NCBI RefSeq assembly: GCF_009910675.1
Contig: NZ_RSEJ01000010.1
Coordinates: 18,456 to 82,455, forward strand
Source of the DNA: Photobacterium alginatilyticum
Lineage (GTDB): Bacteria > Pseudomonadota > Gammaproteobacteria > Enterobacterales > Vibrionaceae
DNA length: 64,000 nt
Direction of reading: 5' to 3'
Below, in pieces: positions 13,387-23,742 of this stretch. The position numbers and the translations under genes are program-made. Position 1 is the stretch's first letter. Every line of letters begins with the position of its first letter. The notes beneath the pieces are model-generated. The model worked only from the letters and a program-made list of their open reading frames with translations. It searched no databases and was not told where the DNA came from.

Positions 13387-15474
13387 TTACTTCTTACCGT
13401 CTTTTTCTTTCTGCTCTGCGATTACTGCTTCAGCAACGTTTGCAGGACATGGTGCGTAGTGTGAGAACTCCATAGAGAACTGACCACGACCAGAAGTCAT
13501 TGTACGTAGAGTACCGATGTAGCCGAACATTTCTGATAGAGGAACGTCTGCTTTAATACGAACACCAGTAGTACCAGCCATCTGATCTTTGATCATACCA
13601 CGACGACGGTTAAGGTCACCGATAACATCACCAACGTGATCTTCTGGAGTGAACACGTCTACGTGCATCACAGGCTCAAGAAGCTGTGCACCTGCTTTAG
13701 GCATAGACTGACGGAATGCACCTTTCGCTGCGATTTCGAATGCTACTGCAGATGAATCGACTGCGTGGAAGCCACCGTCGAATAGTTCAACTTCAACGTC
13801 AAGAACAGGGAAACCAGCTAGAACACCAGTGTCCATCATGCCAGCAAAACCTTTCTCGATTGCAGGCCAGAATTCTTTAGGTACGTTACCACCAACAACA
13901 GTTGAAGAGAACGTGAAGCCTGAGTTTGGCTCACCTGGTTTGATACGGTAGTCGATCTTACCGAACTGACCAGAACCACCAGACTGCTTCTTGTGCGTGT
14001 AGCTATCTTCAACAGGCTGAGTGATAGTTTCACGGTAAGCAACCTGTGGCTGACCAACGATTAGGTCAACACCGTAAGTACGCTTAAGGATGTCAACTTT
14101 GATGTCTAGGTGAAGTTCACCCATACCTTTCAGGATAGTTTCACCTGAATCTTCGTCAGTCTCAACCTGGAATGATGGATCTTCTGCAACCATCTTACCG
14201 ATAGCGATACCCATCTTCTCAGAACCGCCTTTGTCCTTAGGAGCAACTGCGATTGAGATTACTGGCTCAGGGAAGATCATTGGCTCAAGAGTACACTCGT
14301 GCTTAACATCACATAGAGTGTGACCAGTCTGAACGTTCTTCATACCTACAACAGCGATGATGTCACCAGCTTGTGCAGAAGTCAGTTCGTTACGCTCGTC
14401 AGCCTGCATTTCAACCATACGGCCGATACGCTCAGTCTTACCAGTTGCGCTGTTAAGGATTGTGTCACCTTTGTTCATCACACCTGAGTAGATACGGATG
14501 AATGTTAGGGCACCGAAACGGTCGTCCATAATTTTGAACGCTAGAGCACGTAGAGGCTCTTTTTCGTCAACTAGTGCAACTTCACCAGTTGGCTCACCAG
14601 TTTCTGGATCTGTTAGCGGCTGTGGATCAACTTCAGTCGGAGCTGGTAGGTAATCAACAACTGCGTCAAGGATTAGCTGCATACCTTTGTTTTTGAATGC
14701 AGAACCACAGAAAGTTGGGAAGAACGCTAGGTCACGAGTACCTTTACGGATACAACGCTTAAGGTCTTCGATAGAAGGCTCTTCACCTTCCATGTAAGCT
14801 TCCATTAGGTCGTCGTCCTGCTCAACAGCAGTTTCAACAAGCTCTTCACGGTAAGTTTCTACGTCATCAACCATATCCGCTGGGATTTCTTTGATTTCGT
14901 AGTTTTCTGGAAGACCTGTGTCATCCCAAACGTAAGCTTGACGGTTTAGTACATCAACAACACCAACGAAGTCATCTTCGCGACCGATTGGTAGAGTCAT
15001 AACTAGTGGGTTAGCACCTAGAACGTTCTTAACCTGGTCAACAACGTTAAAGAAATCTGCACCCATACGGTCTAGTTTGTTAACGAAGATCAGACGAGCA
15101 ACTTCTGATTCGTTCGCGTAACGCCAGTTAGTTTCTGACTGAGGCTCAACACCACCAGAACCACAGAATACACCGATACCACCATCAAGTACTTTAAGTG
15201 AACGGTAAACTTCAACTGTGAAGTCAACGTGTCCAGGAGTATCGATAACGTTTAGACGGTGGTCGTTCCAGAAACAGCTAACTGCTGCAGACTGGATTGT
15301 AATACCACGCTCAGCTTCCTGCTCCATGAAGTCAGTAGTTGATTCGCCGTCGTGTACTTCACCAGTCTTGTGGATTTGACCAGTAAGCTTAAGGATACGC
15401 TCAGTAGTGGTGGTTTTACCCGCATCAACGTGCGCGAAAATACCAATGTTTCTGTATTTAGATAAATCTGCCAT
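13387..15474 (-). CDS. fusA: Elongation factor G, second paralogue
   Basis: 695 residues, full length. Domain I carries the GTPase motifs AHVDAGKT (14-21), [13 protein letters not shown] and [10 protein letters not shown]; domains II-V follow, ending [21 protein letters not shown] moves tRNAs and mRNA through the ribosome and, with RRF, recycles ribosomes. The gene is not in the str operon with rpsL, rpsG and tuf: it has its own promoter gap and terminator. Vibrionaceae carry a second EF-G gene of this length, and the sequence (for example [12 protein letters not shown], where E. coli FusA has QERGITITSAAT) fits that paralogue. Codon choice is strongly biased to the optimal set, unlike most neighbours, which suggests high expression. 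Whether it serves translocation, recycling or both is unknown. Confidence 0.93.
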   Translation of the reverse strand: MADLSKYRNIGIFAHVDAGKTTTTERILKLTGQIHKTGEVHDGESTTDFMEQEAERGITIQSAAVSCFWNDHRLNVIDTPGHVDFTVEVYRSLKVLDGGIGVFCGSGGVEPQSETNWRYANESEVARLIFVNKLDRMGADFFNVVDQVKNVLGANPLVMTLPIGREDDFVGVVDVLNRQAYVWDDTGLPENYEIKEIPADMVDDVETYREELVETAVEQDDDLMEAYMEGEEPSIEDLKRCIRKGTRDLAFFPTFCGSAFKNKGMQLILDAVVDYLPAPTEVDPQPLTDPETGEPTGEVALVDEKEPLRALAFKIMDDRFGALTFIRIYSGVMNKGDTILNSATGKTERIGRMVEMQADERNELTSAQAGDIIAVVGMKNVQTGHTLCDVKHECTLEPMIFPEPVISIAVAPKDKGGSEKMGIAIGKMVAEDPSFQVETDEDSGETILKGMGELHLDIKVDILKRTYGVDLIVGQPQVAYRETITQPVEDSYTHKKQSGGSGQFGKIDYRIKPGEPNSGFTFSSTVVGGNVPKEFWPAIEKGFAGMMDTGVLAGFPVLDVEVELFDGGFHAVDSSAVAFEIAAKGAFRQSMPKAGAQLLEPVMHVDVFTPEDHVGDVIGDLNRRRGMIKDQMAGTTGVRIKADVPLSEMFGYIGTLRTMTSGRGQFSMEFSHYAPCPANVAEAVIAEQKEKDGKK

Positions 15475-15954
15475 TGTTTTTCTCTATAAACAATTACTGT
15501 CACTATTCGGTGGGGGAGTATATCACTGATTCAAACAAAGATTACAGAGCCCATGCACTATAAAATGAACATTTGCTTGTTTTTGCTCCGTCTTTTCTAT
15601 ATTTCCAGCTCAAACGCTCAATAAAACCACAAGGTTACCAATGAGATAAGATAATCTGCTAGGAAATGACCCATATACAGGTTGCTTATCTTTGTGGTAG
15701 ACGTTGCAGATTGTTTACCGAACGCTTCGTGATAATTCTCCGTGTAGTTTGAGTCTGGTGTTGTGACCCATAGTTGAATCGGATTAAGTCTAGTTCGGTT
15801 AGGCCACGTGCACCAGTTGTGTACCTATATTTTCAGGTGTTGTTACAACAAGTGACAATGGCCTGGTCATTGTTACCGTTCCAGCATGAAAGGCTGGCTG
15901 AGTGTGACAAAGTTGTAAGTGCTAGACTTTTCCTGAATAAGCCGGAGAAGTGAT
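15475..15954. other. Divergent 480-base gap before fusA and the DUF4336 gene, with serial hairpins
   Basis: No gene found. The left part must hold the fusA promoter. The right part has a row of inverted repeats just before the DUF4336 gene: TTGTT-AC-AACAA (15840-15851), GTGACAATG/CATTGTTAC (15852-15876) and CCAGC/GCTGG (15881-15897). ACCGAAC (15717-15723) and GTTCGGT (15793-15799) are a more distant inverse pair. Confidence 0.4.
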
Positions 15955-16662
15955 ATGAGCATGCTACTGACCGAACATACCCGAGATAGGATATGGACAA
16001 TTGACTATCCGGTACATTACGCCGGTTTAGATTTCTTCTCACGGATGACCGTGATTCGCCTTATAGATGATCGGCTGCTCTTGCATTCGCCTTGCCATAT
16101 CAGTCCGGCATTGAAAGCGCAGCTTGATCAGTTGGGAGAGGTTGCGTATATCGTTGCTCCGGGCTCGTATCATTACCAGCATGTTGTTTCCACACAGGAT
16201 ACATACCCGTTAGCGCAAACTATGATTTGTCCGGGTGTTGAACAGAAAGCGCCGGATTTGCAATTCAGTGAGTTCCTGTGCGACAAGGTCCCTGATTGTT
16301 GGGTTGATGATTTCGACCAGGTATTGGTGCGTGGGGCTAAATATATGTGGGAGGTCGCTTTTTTCCACAAGCCGAGTCGAACGCTCATCCTGGTCGATCT
16401 TATTGAAAACATTGGCGATAAAACGAAAGGGGTTGGATGGGGGCTGAAGTTTTGGTGGAAGCTGATTTTTCGAATGTGGAATCATCCCAAGCCTGCGCCT
16501 GAATATCAGTTAGGCTGGAAGGATAAAGTTGCAGCAAGGCAGTCTTTATTGCAGATACTGAACTGGGATTTTGAGCGAGTGATTATTTCTCATGGTGATT
16601 TAATCAATCATAACGCCAAGGAAATAGTCAGGCAGGCCTGGGAAGTGCCGCTTGAACACTGA
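15955..16662 (+). CDS. DUF4336 family protein (metallo-beta-lactamase-like fold)
   Basis: 235 residues from ATG 15955, GGAG (15944-15947) upstream. The overall order, an N-terminal substrate-like strand region (LLLHSPCHISPALKAQLDQLG), a central VAPGSYHYQHV and a C-terminal VIISHGDLI, matches DUF4336 proteins, which are distant members of the metallo-beta-lactamase fold. The canonical HxHxDH motif is not seen; histidines at SYHYQH and SHGD remain. No signal peptide. Function is unknown in the family. It stands alone and is followed by a terminator shared with the convergent methylase gene. Confidence 0.65.
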   Translation: MSMLLTEHTRDRIWTIDYPVHYAGLDFFSRMTVIRLIDDRLLLHSPCHISPALKAQLDQLGEVAYIVAPGSYHYQHVVSTQDTYPLAQTMICPGVEQKAPDLQFSEFLCDKVPDCWVDDFDQVLVRGAKYMWEVAFFHKPSRTLILVDLIENIGDKTKGVGWGLKFWWKLIFRMWNHPKPAPEYQLGWKDKVAARQSLLQILNWDFERVIISHGDLINHNAKEIVRQAWEVPLEH

Positions 16663-16673
16663 CTCTATCCGTG

Positions 16674-16703
16674 CGGAATAACCAAGAGGGCTTGATTATT
16701 CCG
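16674..16703. terminator. Bidirectional terminator
   Basis: CGGAATAA (16674-16681) and TTATTCCG (16696-16703) enclose a second pair CAAG/CTTG with an AGGG loop, so the helix runs nearly the whole length; TTT follows. It separates the convergent DUF4336 and RNA methylase genes. Confidence 0.8.
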
Positions 16704-16741
16704 TTTGCAGTCTATCACTTGCTGTATAAATAGAGGGCAAT

Positions 16742-17200
16742 TTATTTGTGGTTAGAGAAATTGTCGCCCTTTGCCATACGGTCATAGAGGATAACATTAA
16801 CGGCAGCAGCCAGGTTCATACAGCCTGTGGTCGGTACGTAAATTGTTTCACGGCAAAAATCGGTGATCTCTTTTTTCAGCGTGTTGTCTTCCGGACCGAA
16901 AATATAAAAGGCGCGCTTCGGGTGTTTGTAGTCGGGCAGCGGTTTTGCCCCTTCGATTAAATCGACGGCAACAGGCACGCAATCATGCGGAATGATATCT
17001 TTTAGGTCCTGAACCCCGATCAGCGGAATATCCTGATAGACGTTTTTGGTATCAGTGCAAAACTTTTTGGCAAGGTCATAACGTGTCCCTGTGTAAAACA
17101 CCGAGTTCACGCCGTAGCAGCCTGCAGCCCGCATTACCGAACCAACATTTTCAGGAGTTTTTGGGTTGAATAACCCGACACAGGAGTAGCCTTTGCTCAT
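16742..17200 (-). CDS. TrmH/SpoU-family RNA methyltransferase
   Basis: 152 residues, a minimal SPOUT methylase. Motif 1 NPKTPENVGSVMRAAGCYG is at residues 12-30, motif 2 YIFGPEDNTLKK near 100, and motif 3 VPTTGCMNLAAAVNVILYD near 122-140, which together make the knotted SAM-binding site. The family 2'-O-methylates ribose in tRNA or rRNA; TrmL (wobble 34) is the closest small E. coli relative by size, but the target here cannot be fixed from sequence. It is monocistronic on the minus strand between two hairpins. Confidence 0.85.
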   Translation of the reverse strand: MSKGYSCVGLFNPKTPENVGSVMRAAGCYGVNSVFYTGTRYDLAKKFCTDTKNVYQDIPLIGVQDLKDIIPHDCVPVAVDLIEGAKPLPDYKHPKRAFYIFGPEDNTLKKEITDFCRETIYVPTTGCMNLAAAVNVILYDRMAKGDNFSNHK

Positions 17201-17303
17201 ATCGCGTATTTCTTCAAAATTTAAAACGAGGCGGGATTATACGGATTTTTCTGCAAAATTGCAGGAACAAAAGAAATGCGGCTAGCTGATGGGCAGGCGA
17301 GGT

Positions 17304-17341
17304 GAGGTAACAGCCCCACTAGATGGCGGGACTGTTGCCTG
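17304..17341. terminator. Hairpin after the SEC-C gene
   Basis: GGTAACAGCCCC pairs imperfectly with GGGACTGTTGCC across a loop centred near 17322. No long T-run; a modest terminator for the minus-strand gene. Confidence 0.4.
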
Positions 17342-17352
17342 TAAGCAGAGTG

Positions 17353-17685
17353 TTAGCCGCAGCACTTTTTGAACTTCTTGCCGCTACCACATGAACAAGG
17401 GTCATTACGGTTGGGCGTTTTCTCGAAAACGGTCGTTTTTGGTTTGTTCAGGATTGTTTCTAGTTCAACGAGATTTTCTTTTTCTTCTGCTCTGACCGTA
17501 ATCGTTGCAAATAGCTGGTTTTCGGCAAGGATAGCTTCAACCTCTGCTTTGCGCTCTTCACTATTGACGATAAGCGGTAGCGGGTTGGTTTCGGTACCTA
17601 GTTTGGCTGCACGTTTGGTGTTGTAGCCGAAGCTCTCGTGCTTGGGCTTTTTCTCGATGCGGCCTTTATAGAAAAATTTAGACAT
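17353..17685 (-). CDS. SEC-C/SWIM metal-binding motif protein, PBPRA1643 family
   Basis: 110 residues from ATG 17685; an in-frame reading to 17715 adds ten residues without reason. The C-terminus [19 protein letters not shown] is a classical SEC-C zinc-binding motif as found at the end of SecA. The body has [20 protein letters not shown] at its start, typical of the PBPRA1643 group named after a Photobacterium profundum protein. Function unknown; a role near the ribosome or Sec machinery would be a guess. A GC-rich hairpin lies 3' of it at 17304-17341. Confidence 0.85.
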   Translation of the reverse strand: MSKFFYKGRIEKKPKHESFGYNTKRAAKLGTETNPLPLIVNSEERKAEVEAILAENQLFATITVRAEEKENLVELETILNKPKTTVFEKTPNRNDPCSCGSGKKFKKCCG

Positions 17686-17947
17686 AACCTGAATCCTGAA
17701 TAACGTAGTCCGCACCTGCGGAGAGGGAGGGGATGTTAACGGCTAACCGTGCAGCCTGCAAGTCATAGGCCATATCAGTGGATAACCTTTGTTCGCCAGA
17801 GCAAAAGCGTTATCCGCGTTGGACAGATTATGATGGAACCAAGCTTGCGACATTGTCGAATAGTGATTACTGTCCTATCGTAGAATAATGATAATTTGAA
17901 CTTTTTTACCCTCAAGCAGGACGTTCGAGGTAAGCAGGGAGACGCTA

Positions 17948-19777
17948 ATGTTGAAAAAGATACCATTATTCGGGGCAATGTTGTTCGCTACCGGAGCGAT
18001 CCATGCCGTCGATGTTTATGCTGCCGAGGTAATAGAGTCGACCAATCTGGTTGGTTTCGGCAGTGCGAAATACCCCAGTAACTTTACTCATTTCGACTAT
18101 GTGAATCCTGAAGCCCCTAAAGGAGGGCAGGTTACCTACGCCCAGGTAGGTACGTTTGATAGTTTTAATCGTTATGCCAGCCGGGGAGTATCTGCAGCCG
18201 GTGCGGATGCTATCTATGATACCTTGTTTGTTTCCTCTACAGATGAAATCGACAGCCACTATCCGCTTATTGCAGAAAAAGTACGTTATGCCGATGATTT
18301 CACCTGGATGGAGGTAGACATCAACCCCAAGGCTCGCTTTCACGATGGCCACCCTATAACGGCTGAAGATGTTGCTTTTACCTTTGAAAAATTCCTTAAA
18401 GAAGGGGTAGCACAATACAAGGTTTATTATAAGGACGTTAAGTCGGTAACGGCCAAGTCCAAACTTACAGCCCGTATCGACATGATTAAACCCAATCGCG
18501 AAATTCTATTCTCACTGGTACAGGGAATGGTCGTGCTTCCTGAACATTATTGGAAAGACAAGAACCTGAGTGAGCCTCTGAGCACCCCTCCTCTTGGAAG
18601 TAGTGCCTATAAGGTAGCTAACTATAAATCAGGCCAGAGCGTGACATATTCGCTGGTTGATGATTACTGGGCCAAGGATTTGCCGGTGAATATCGGTCGT
18701 CATAATTTTGAAACCATCAAGTACGACTACTATCGTGATGAAACCGTAACCCTCGAAGCCTTCAAGGCGGGTGAGTATGACATCCGGGAAGAGAATGTTG
18801 CCAAGTTCTGGGCCACTATGTATCAGGGGCCTAACTTTGATCAGGGCTATATCCTCAAGGAAGAGATCCCACACCAGATCCCGCAATCGATGCAGGCTTT
18901 TGTCTTCAATACCGAAAGCCCATATTTTCAGGATGCTGGAGTCCGCGAGGCACTGACCTATGCAATGGACTTTGAGTGGATGAACAAGAGCTTGTTCTAC
19001 AACCAGTACAAGCGCACCCGCAGTTATTTCCAGAATACCGAGTATGAAGCAAACGGCCTGCCGACTGCCGATGAGCTCAAGGTGCTTGAACCTGTAAAAG
19101 ATAAAGTGCCGCCGCGGGTATTTACCGAAGCCTACCAACCGCCGGTGACTGACGGATCGGGACGGATCCGGAGCCAGATGCGCAAGGCCCTTGGGTTGCT
19201 GAAGCAATCTGGCTGGGTGCTGAAGAACAAGGTGATGAGCAATGTCGAAACAGGCGAACCGTTTGCCTTTGAGTTGTTGATCTATAGCCCGACTACCGAG
19301 CGCCTGGCAATCCCGGTGCAGAGGAATCTCAAACTGATGGGGATCGATATGAAGATCCGTACCGTCGACACTACCCAGTATATCAAGCGACTGCGTGATC
19401 GTGACTTTGATATGGTTTCGCATGGCTACGGTGCCAACCCTTATCCGAATCCTAATTTGCTGATAGCCTGGAACAGCAACTTTATCGACAGTACCTACAA
19501 CACGGCAGGTGTCAAAGATCCCGCTATTGATTATCTGACCGAGAAGATTGCTGAGAATCAGCAAGATCCGGAAGCCTTACTCAGTTACGGCCGAGCGCTA
19601 GACAGGGTGTTGCAGTGGAATTTCTTCGTGATCCCGCAATGGCATATCAGTCAGTTCCGTGTTGCCAGCTGGGATAAGTTCTCCCGTCCGTCGGTAAGGC
19701 CCAAGTATGCGCTGGGCAAGGATACCTGGTGGATTGATCCGGTGAAGGCTGCCAAGCTGCCGGAAAAACGCCGCTAG
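17948..19777 (+). CDS. yejA: Periplasmic peptide-binding protein YejA
   Basis: 609 residues. A signal peptide (MLKKIPLFGAMLFATGAIHA, cleavage there or after VDVYA) is followed by a family-5 solute-binding domain. Family features include the N-terminal FTHFDYVNPEAPKGG and YDTLFVSS, both typical of YejA, and VREALTYAMDFEWMN. It hands oligopeptides to the YejBEF transporter; the E. coli system takes up microcin C and in other bacteria affects resistance to antimicrobial peptides. It is the first gene of yejABEF with an 86-base gap to yejB. GGAG lies upstream of ATG 17948. Confidence 0.93.
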   Translation: MLKKIPLFGAMLFATGAIHAVDVYAAEVIESTNLVGFGSAKYPSNFTHFDYVNPEAPKGGQVTYAQVGTFDSFNRYASRGVSAAGADAIYDTLFVSSTDEIDSHYPLIAEKVRYADDFTWMEVDINPKARFHDGHPITAEDVAFTFEKFLKEGVAQYKVYYKDVKSVTAKSKLTARIDMIKPNREILFSLVQGMVVLPEHYWKDKNLSEPLSTPPLGSSAYKVANYKSGQSVTYSLVDDYWAKDLPVNIGRHNFETIKYDYYRDETVTLEAFKAGEYDIREENVAKFWATMYQGPNFDQGYILKEEIPHQIPQSMQAFVFNTESPYFQDAGVREALTYAMDFEWMNKSLFYNQYKRTRSYFQNTEYEANGLPTADELKVLEPVKDKVPPRVFTEAYQPPVTDGSGRIRSQMRKALGLLKQSGWVLKNKVMSNVETGEPFAFELLIYSPTTERLAIPVQRNLKLMGIDMKIRTVDTTQYIKRLRDRDFDMVSHGYGANPYPNPNLLIAWNSNFIDSTYNTAGVKDPAIDYLTEKIAENQQDPEALLSYGRALDRVLQWNFFVIPQWHISQFRVASWDKFSRPSVRPKYALGKDTWWIDPVKAAKLPEKRR

Positions 19778-19863
19778 CGAATGTTATTACGATTGAGGAG
19801 CCAGCGTTCTGTGCTGCCGATACGTTGTTCGCCTTGGGAAGTTTCAATAAGGCATAGGGAAAG

Positions 19864-20949
19864 ATGACTGCTTATATAATTCGTCGTTTGTTACTGGTTA
19901 TACCGACCTTGTGGGCGATTATAACCATTAACTTTTTTGTCATTCAGATAGCACCGGGCGGCCCTGTCGAGCAGGCAGTCGCCCAGCTTGAAGGGCATTC
20001 GTCCGGCATCATGGAACGTTTCACCGGGGGAGGCCAGGAGGTTCAGGCTGTTGAGCCAGGCGATAACGGCGCCGGATACCGTGGTTCGCGCGGGCTGGAT
20101 CCTGAAGTAGTCGAAGCCATCAAGGTGCAGTTTGGCTTCGATAAGCCTCTGCATGAGCGCTACTTCGATATGCTGAAGAACTATGCCACCTTTAACTTTG
20201 GCGAGAGCCTTTTTAAAGGGGGCAATGTGATTGATCTGATCATCGATCGCTTGCCTGTATCTATTTCCCTGGGGCTATGGAGCACCCTGATCATCTATTT
20301 CGTCTCTATTCCGCTGGGGATTGCCAAGGCTATTAATCATGGCTCGCGGTTTGATGTCTGGAGTAGTGCTGTTGTCATTGTCGGTTATGCCATACCGGGC
20401 TTTTTGTTTGCCATCTTGCTGATAATCTTCTTTGCCAGCGGCAACTATTTCAGCTGGTTCCCGTTGCGTGGTTTAGTGTCATCTGACTTTGACCAGCTGG
20501 CTTGGTATCAGCAAATCATCGACTATTTCTGGCATTTGACATTGCCAATTCTGGCCATGGTGATCGGTGGGTTTGCTACCTTGTCGATGCTGACCAAAAA
20601 CTCCTTCCTTGATGAAATTAACAAGCAGTATGTGGTGACGGCCCGAGCCAAGGGGCTCGACGAGCGAAGCATTCTCTATCGCCATGTATTCCGTAATGCC
20701 ATGCTGATCATCATTGCCGGGTTTCCCGCGGCATTTATCAGCATTTTCTTTACCGGCGCGATGCTGATTGAGGTGATGTTTTCGCTGGAAGGGATTGGGC
20801 TGCTGGGGTTTGAGTCGACCATCCAGCGTGATTATCCGGTGGTATTCAGCTCTTTATATATCATGACTCTGCTGGGACTGTTGTTGAACATCATTTCGGA
20901 TTTAACGTACACCTTCGTTGATCCACGCATTGATTTTGAGGCGCGCTAG
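19864..20949 (+). CDS. yejB: Peptide ABC transporter permease YejB
   Basis: 361 residues, inner-membrane permease of the DppB type. The N-terminal [20 protein letters not shown] is the first membrane helix, then a periplasmic insert of about 100 residues with a Gly-rich stretch, then five more helices. The EAA loop that contacts the ATPase is visible as [20 protein letters not shown]. The stop codon shares its last base with the GTG start of yejE, so translation is coupled. Confidence 0.94.
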   Translation: MTAYIIRRLLLVIPTLWAIITINFFVIQIAPGGPVEQAVAQLEGHSSGIMERFTGGGQEVQAVEPGDNGAGYRGSRGLDPEVVEAIKVQFGFDKPLHERYFDMLKNYATFNFGESLFKGGNVIDLIIDRLPVSISLGLWSTLIIYFVSIPLGIAKAINHGSRFDVWSSAVVIVGYAIPGFLFAILLIIFFASGNYFSWFPLRGLVSSDFDQLAWYQQIIDYFWHLTLPILAMVIGGFATLSMLTKNSFLDEINKQYVVTARAKGLDERSILYRHVFRNAMLIIIAGFPAAFISIFFTGAMLIEVMFSLEGIGLLGFESTIQRDYPVVFSSLYIMTLLGLLLNIISDLTYTFVDPRIDFEAR

Positions 20950-21971
20950 TGAAAATGAATCCGTTAACAAAGGAGAGACTGGCGAGATTCCGTGCCCATA
21001 AACGCGGTTACTGGTCGCTATGGACCTTTGCTTTGTTGTTTTTTATCAGTTTGTTTGCCGAATTGGTTGCCAATGACAAGCCTCTGTTGATCCGTTTTGA
21101 TGCCAATTGGTATTTTCCTATCATCGAGCAATATACCGAAACCGAGTTTGGCGGAGAGTTCGAGTCTGAAGCCGACTATACCGACCCCTATGTGGTTGAG
21201 TTGATTGAGGCCGATGGCTTTATGATTTGGCCGCTCATCCGTTTTAGCTACGATACCATCAATTATGATCTGACCGGCCCAGCACCGTCTCCGCCGGATA
21301 GTGTCAACTGGCTGGGTACTGATGATAAAGGACGGGACGTGCTGGCACGGATCATTTATGGTTTCCGGATCTCAGTGTTATTCGGGTTTGCCCTTACTGT
21401 TATCTCGACCATCATCGGGGTGATTGTCGGCGCTTGCCAGGGCTATTACGGAGGTTGGGTCGATTTGTTCGGTCAGCGTTTCATCGAAGTCTGGTCGGGA
21501 ATGCCGACACTGTTTCTGCTGATTATTCTTTCCAGCTTTGTCGAACCCAACTTCTGGTGGTTGCTCGGGATCATGGTGCTGTTTAGCTGGATGGGGCTCG
21601 TGGGTGTAGTACGGGCCGAGTTCCTCCGTTGCCGGAACTTCGATTACGTCCGTGCCGCCCAGGCACTGGGTGTCGGAGACGGCCGTATTATGCTGCGTCA
21701 TATGTTGCCAAATGCCATGGTGGCCTCGCTCACCATGATGCCGTTTATTCTCAGTGGCTCAGTGACAACCTTAACCTCGCTGGATTTTCTTGGCTTTGGT
21801 CTGCCCGCGGGATCGCCGTCGCTAGGCGAGCTGCTGGCGCAGGGAAAAACGAATTTGCAGGCTCCCTGGCTTGGGTTGTCTGCCTTTGTTGTATTGTCAA
21901 TTATGCTAAGCCTGCTGGTGTTTGTCGGTGAAGCAGTTCGGGACGCATTCGATCCCCATCATCAGAGATAA
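20949..21971 (+). CDS. yejE: Peptide ABC transporter permease YejE
   Basis: 340 residues starting at GTG 20949, which overlaps the yejB stop by one base; an ATG two codons later is an alternative. DppC-type permease: N-terminal helix WSLWTFALLFFISLFAELVA, periplasmic domain containing the family's WLGTDDKGRDVLAR, then five helices. EAA loop: AAQALGVGDGRIMLRHMLPN. It forms the channel with YejB. Confidence 0.94.
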   Translation: MKMNPLTKERLARFRAHKRGYWSLWTFALLFFISLFAELVANDKPLLIRFDANWYFPIIEQYTETEFGGEFESEADYTDPYVVELIEADGFMIWPLIRFSYDTINYDLTGPAPSPPDSVNWLGTDDKGRDVLARIIYGFRISVLFGFALTVISTIIGVIVGACQGYYGGWVDLFGQRFIEVWSGMPTLFLLIILSSFVEPNFWWLLGIMVLFSWMGLVGVVRAEFLRCRNFDYVRAAQALGVGDGRIMLRHMLPNAMVASLTMMPFILSGSVTTLTSLDFLGFGLPAGSPSLGELLAQGKTNLQAPWLGLSAFVVLSIMLSLLVFVGEAVRDAFDPHHQR

Positions 21972-21974
21972 GTT

Positions 21975-23567
21975 ATGGCAAAACCAATACTTACAATTGA
22001 AAACTTATCGGTTGGCTTTCAGAGTGGTGACAGTGTCAATCAGGTCACGCATGATGTCAGCCTTTCTATTCGCCGTGGTGAAACACTGGCGCTGGTGGGG
22101 GAAAGTGGCTCGGGCAAGTCGGTAACGGCCAATGCGATACTGCGTCTGTTGCCGAAGTCTTCCGCCCGTTATATCGGTGGCCAGGTTATCTATGACGGCA
22201 CAGATATGATGGCGTGCAGTGAGCGCGAGATGCGCAGAATGCGCGGCGATCGGATCGGAATGATATTTCAGGAGCCGATGATGTCGCTTAATCCGTTGCA
22301 CAAAATTGGTCGCCAGCTGTGTGAAACCCTGGCTATTCACCGGGGAATGAGGCAAAGAGATGCAGAAAAGCGTGCATTGAGCTGGCTGAAGAAAGTCGGT
22401 ATACGCAATGCCGAAAAACGCCTGACAGCTTATCCGCATGAGCTTTCGGGGGGCGAGCGTCAGCGGGTAATGATTGCAATGGCGTTGATAAACGAACCTG
22501 AGTTGTTAATTGCCGATGAGCCGACAACAGCGCTTGATGTGTCGGTACAGGCACAGATACTGGAACTGCTTAAAGATCTCCAGCAGGAGATGGGCATGGC
22601 GATGCTGTTTATTACCCATGACTTGAGTATCGTTCGCCGTATTGCTGACCGGGTGGCTGTTATGCAGCTTGGCACACTGGTCGAGACAGATACCCGGGAG
22701 GTGATATTCAATAACCCCTCTGATCCCTATACGATAAAGCTGATCAACTCTGATCCGAGTGGCAGTCCGGTTCCGGTTTCAGCCAGCGCCGAGCCTTTGT
22801 TCGATGTAAATGATTTGCGGGTGTGGTTCCCGATCACCGGCGGCATTTTGAAACGAGTGAAGGATCATATTAAAGCCGTTACCGATGTCAGCTTTATTTT
22901 GCGAAAAGGCCACAGTGTCGGTCTGGTAGGTGAAAGTGGATCCGGTAAATCAACAACCGGGATGGCGGTGCTGAAACTGCTCAACAGTGAGGGGCAAATT
23001 CGTTTCGATGGGGTGGATATTTCGTCGCTCAGCCGTAAACAGATGCTGCCTTACCGCAGTAAATTGCAGGTGGTGTTTCAGGATCCGTTTTCGGCGCTCA
23101 ATCCTCGTATGTCGGTCGCCCAGATCATTGGTGAAGGGTTAAAGATCCATAAGTCGCTGACCCCGAAAGAAGAGGATGAGGTGATTTGCGAAGCAATGCG
23201 GGAAGTGGAGCTGGATCCGGACACCCGTCACCGCTACCCCAATGAATTTTCAGGCGGACAGCGGCAACGTATCGCGATTGCCCGTGCCCTGGTATTGAAG
23301 CCGGAGTTTATTTTGCTGGATGAGCCGACATCATCGCTCGACAGGACCGTGCAGTTTCAGGTCTTGAGCTTGCTAAAATCCCTCCAGCAGAAGTACGGGT
23401 TGAGCTATCTGTTTATCAGTCATGATCTCCATGTTGTGAAGTCACTCTGCCATTACACCTTGGTGCTTAAAAATGGCCAAGTCGTTGAACAGGGTGACAC
23501 GGCGCAAGTCTTTAATGAACCACAACATGCCTACACCCGAGAGCTAGTGAACTTGTCATCCGTCTAA
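21975..23567 (+). CDS. yejF: Peptide ABC transporter ATPase YejF (fused double ATPase)
   Basis: 530 residues with two complete ABC domains in one chain. First: Walker A GESGSGKS near residue 42, signature LSGGERQR near 156. Second: GESGSGKST near 318, signature FSGGQRQR near 426, and Walker B FILLDEPTSSLD. One protein thus replaces the DppD/DppF pair. It drives the YejBE channel. The gene starts 3 bases after yejE. No obvious terminator other than the palindrome at 23627. Confidence 0.95.
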   Translation: MAKPILTIENLSVGFQSGDSVNQVTHDVSLSIRRGETLALVGESGSGKSVTANAILRLLPKSSARYIGGQVIYDGTDMMACSEREMRRMRGDRIGMIFQEPMMSLNPLHKIGRQLCETLAIHRGMRQRDAEKRALSWLKKVGIRNAEKRLTAYPHELSGGERQRVMIAMALINEPELLIADEPTTALDVSVQAQILELLKDLQQEMGMAMLFITHDLSIVRRIADRVAVMQLGTLVETDTREVIFNNPSDPYTIKLINSDPSGSPVPVSASAEPLFDVNDLRVWFPITGGILKRVKDHIKAVTDVSFILRKGHSVGLVGESGSGKSTTGMAVLKLLNSEGQIRFDGVDISSLSRKQMLPYRSKLQVVFQDPFSALNPRMSVAQIIGEGLKIHKSLTPKEEDEVICEAMREVELDPDTRHRYPNEFSGGQRQRIAIARALVLKPEFILLDEPTSSLDRTVQFQVLSLLKSLQQKYGLSYLFISHDLHVVKSLCHYTLVLKNGQVVEQGDTAQVFNEPQHAYTRELVNLSSV

Positions 23568-23626
23568 TCTTGGGCAGATAAGCGGTAGTCATTTGGCCCT
23601 TTCGTCTAAACTTTTCCCACAACAAG

Positions 23627-23655
23627 GTTTTACCTATTACTGTAATAGGTAAAAC
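23627..23655. other. Perfect 14+14 palindrome between yejF and zwf
   Basis: GTTTTACCTATTAC and GTAATAGGTAAAAC are exact inverse copies separated by a single T. As RNA it would make a long hairpin followed by a mixed T-rich stretch (TTTCCCTTCTTTTT) and could end yejF; as DNA, a 29-bp palindrome 88 bases before zwf could be an operator. It does not match the published TGTAAT-N3-ATTACA type of HexR site, in which the half-sites face the other way. Confidence 0.6.
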
Positions 23656-23742
23656 CGAATTTCCCTTCTTTTTCGTAGTGCTAACATCCGGTCTATCAAG
23701 ACATTGTCTTGCAGATCTTGTTGTTCTGAATGGAAAAACTCT

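Noticed and set aside
18629..19564. 311-codon open frame on the minus strand inside yejA
   Set aside because: Antisense shadow of a clearly conserved solute-binding protein.
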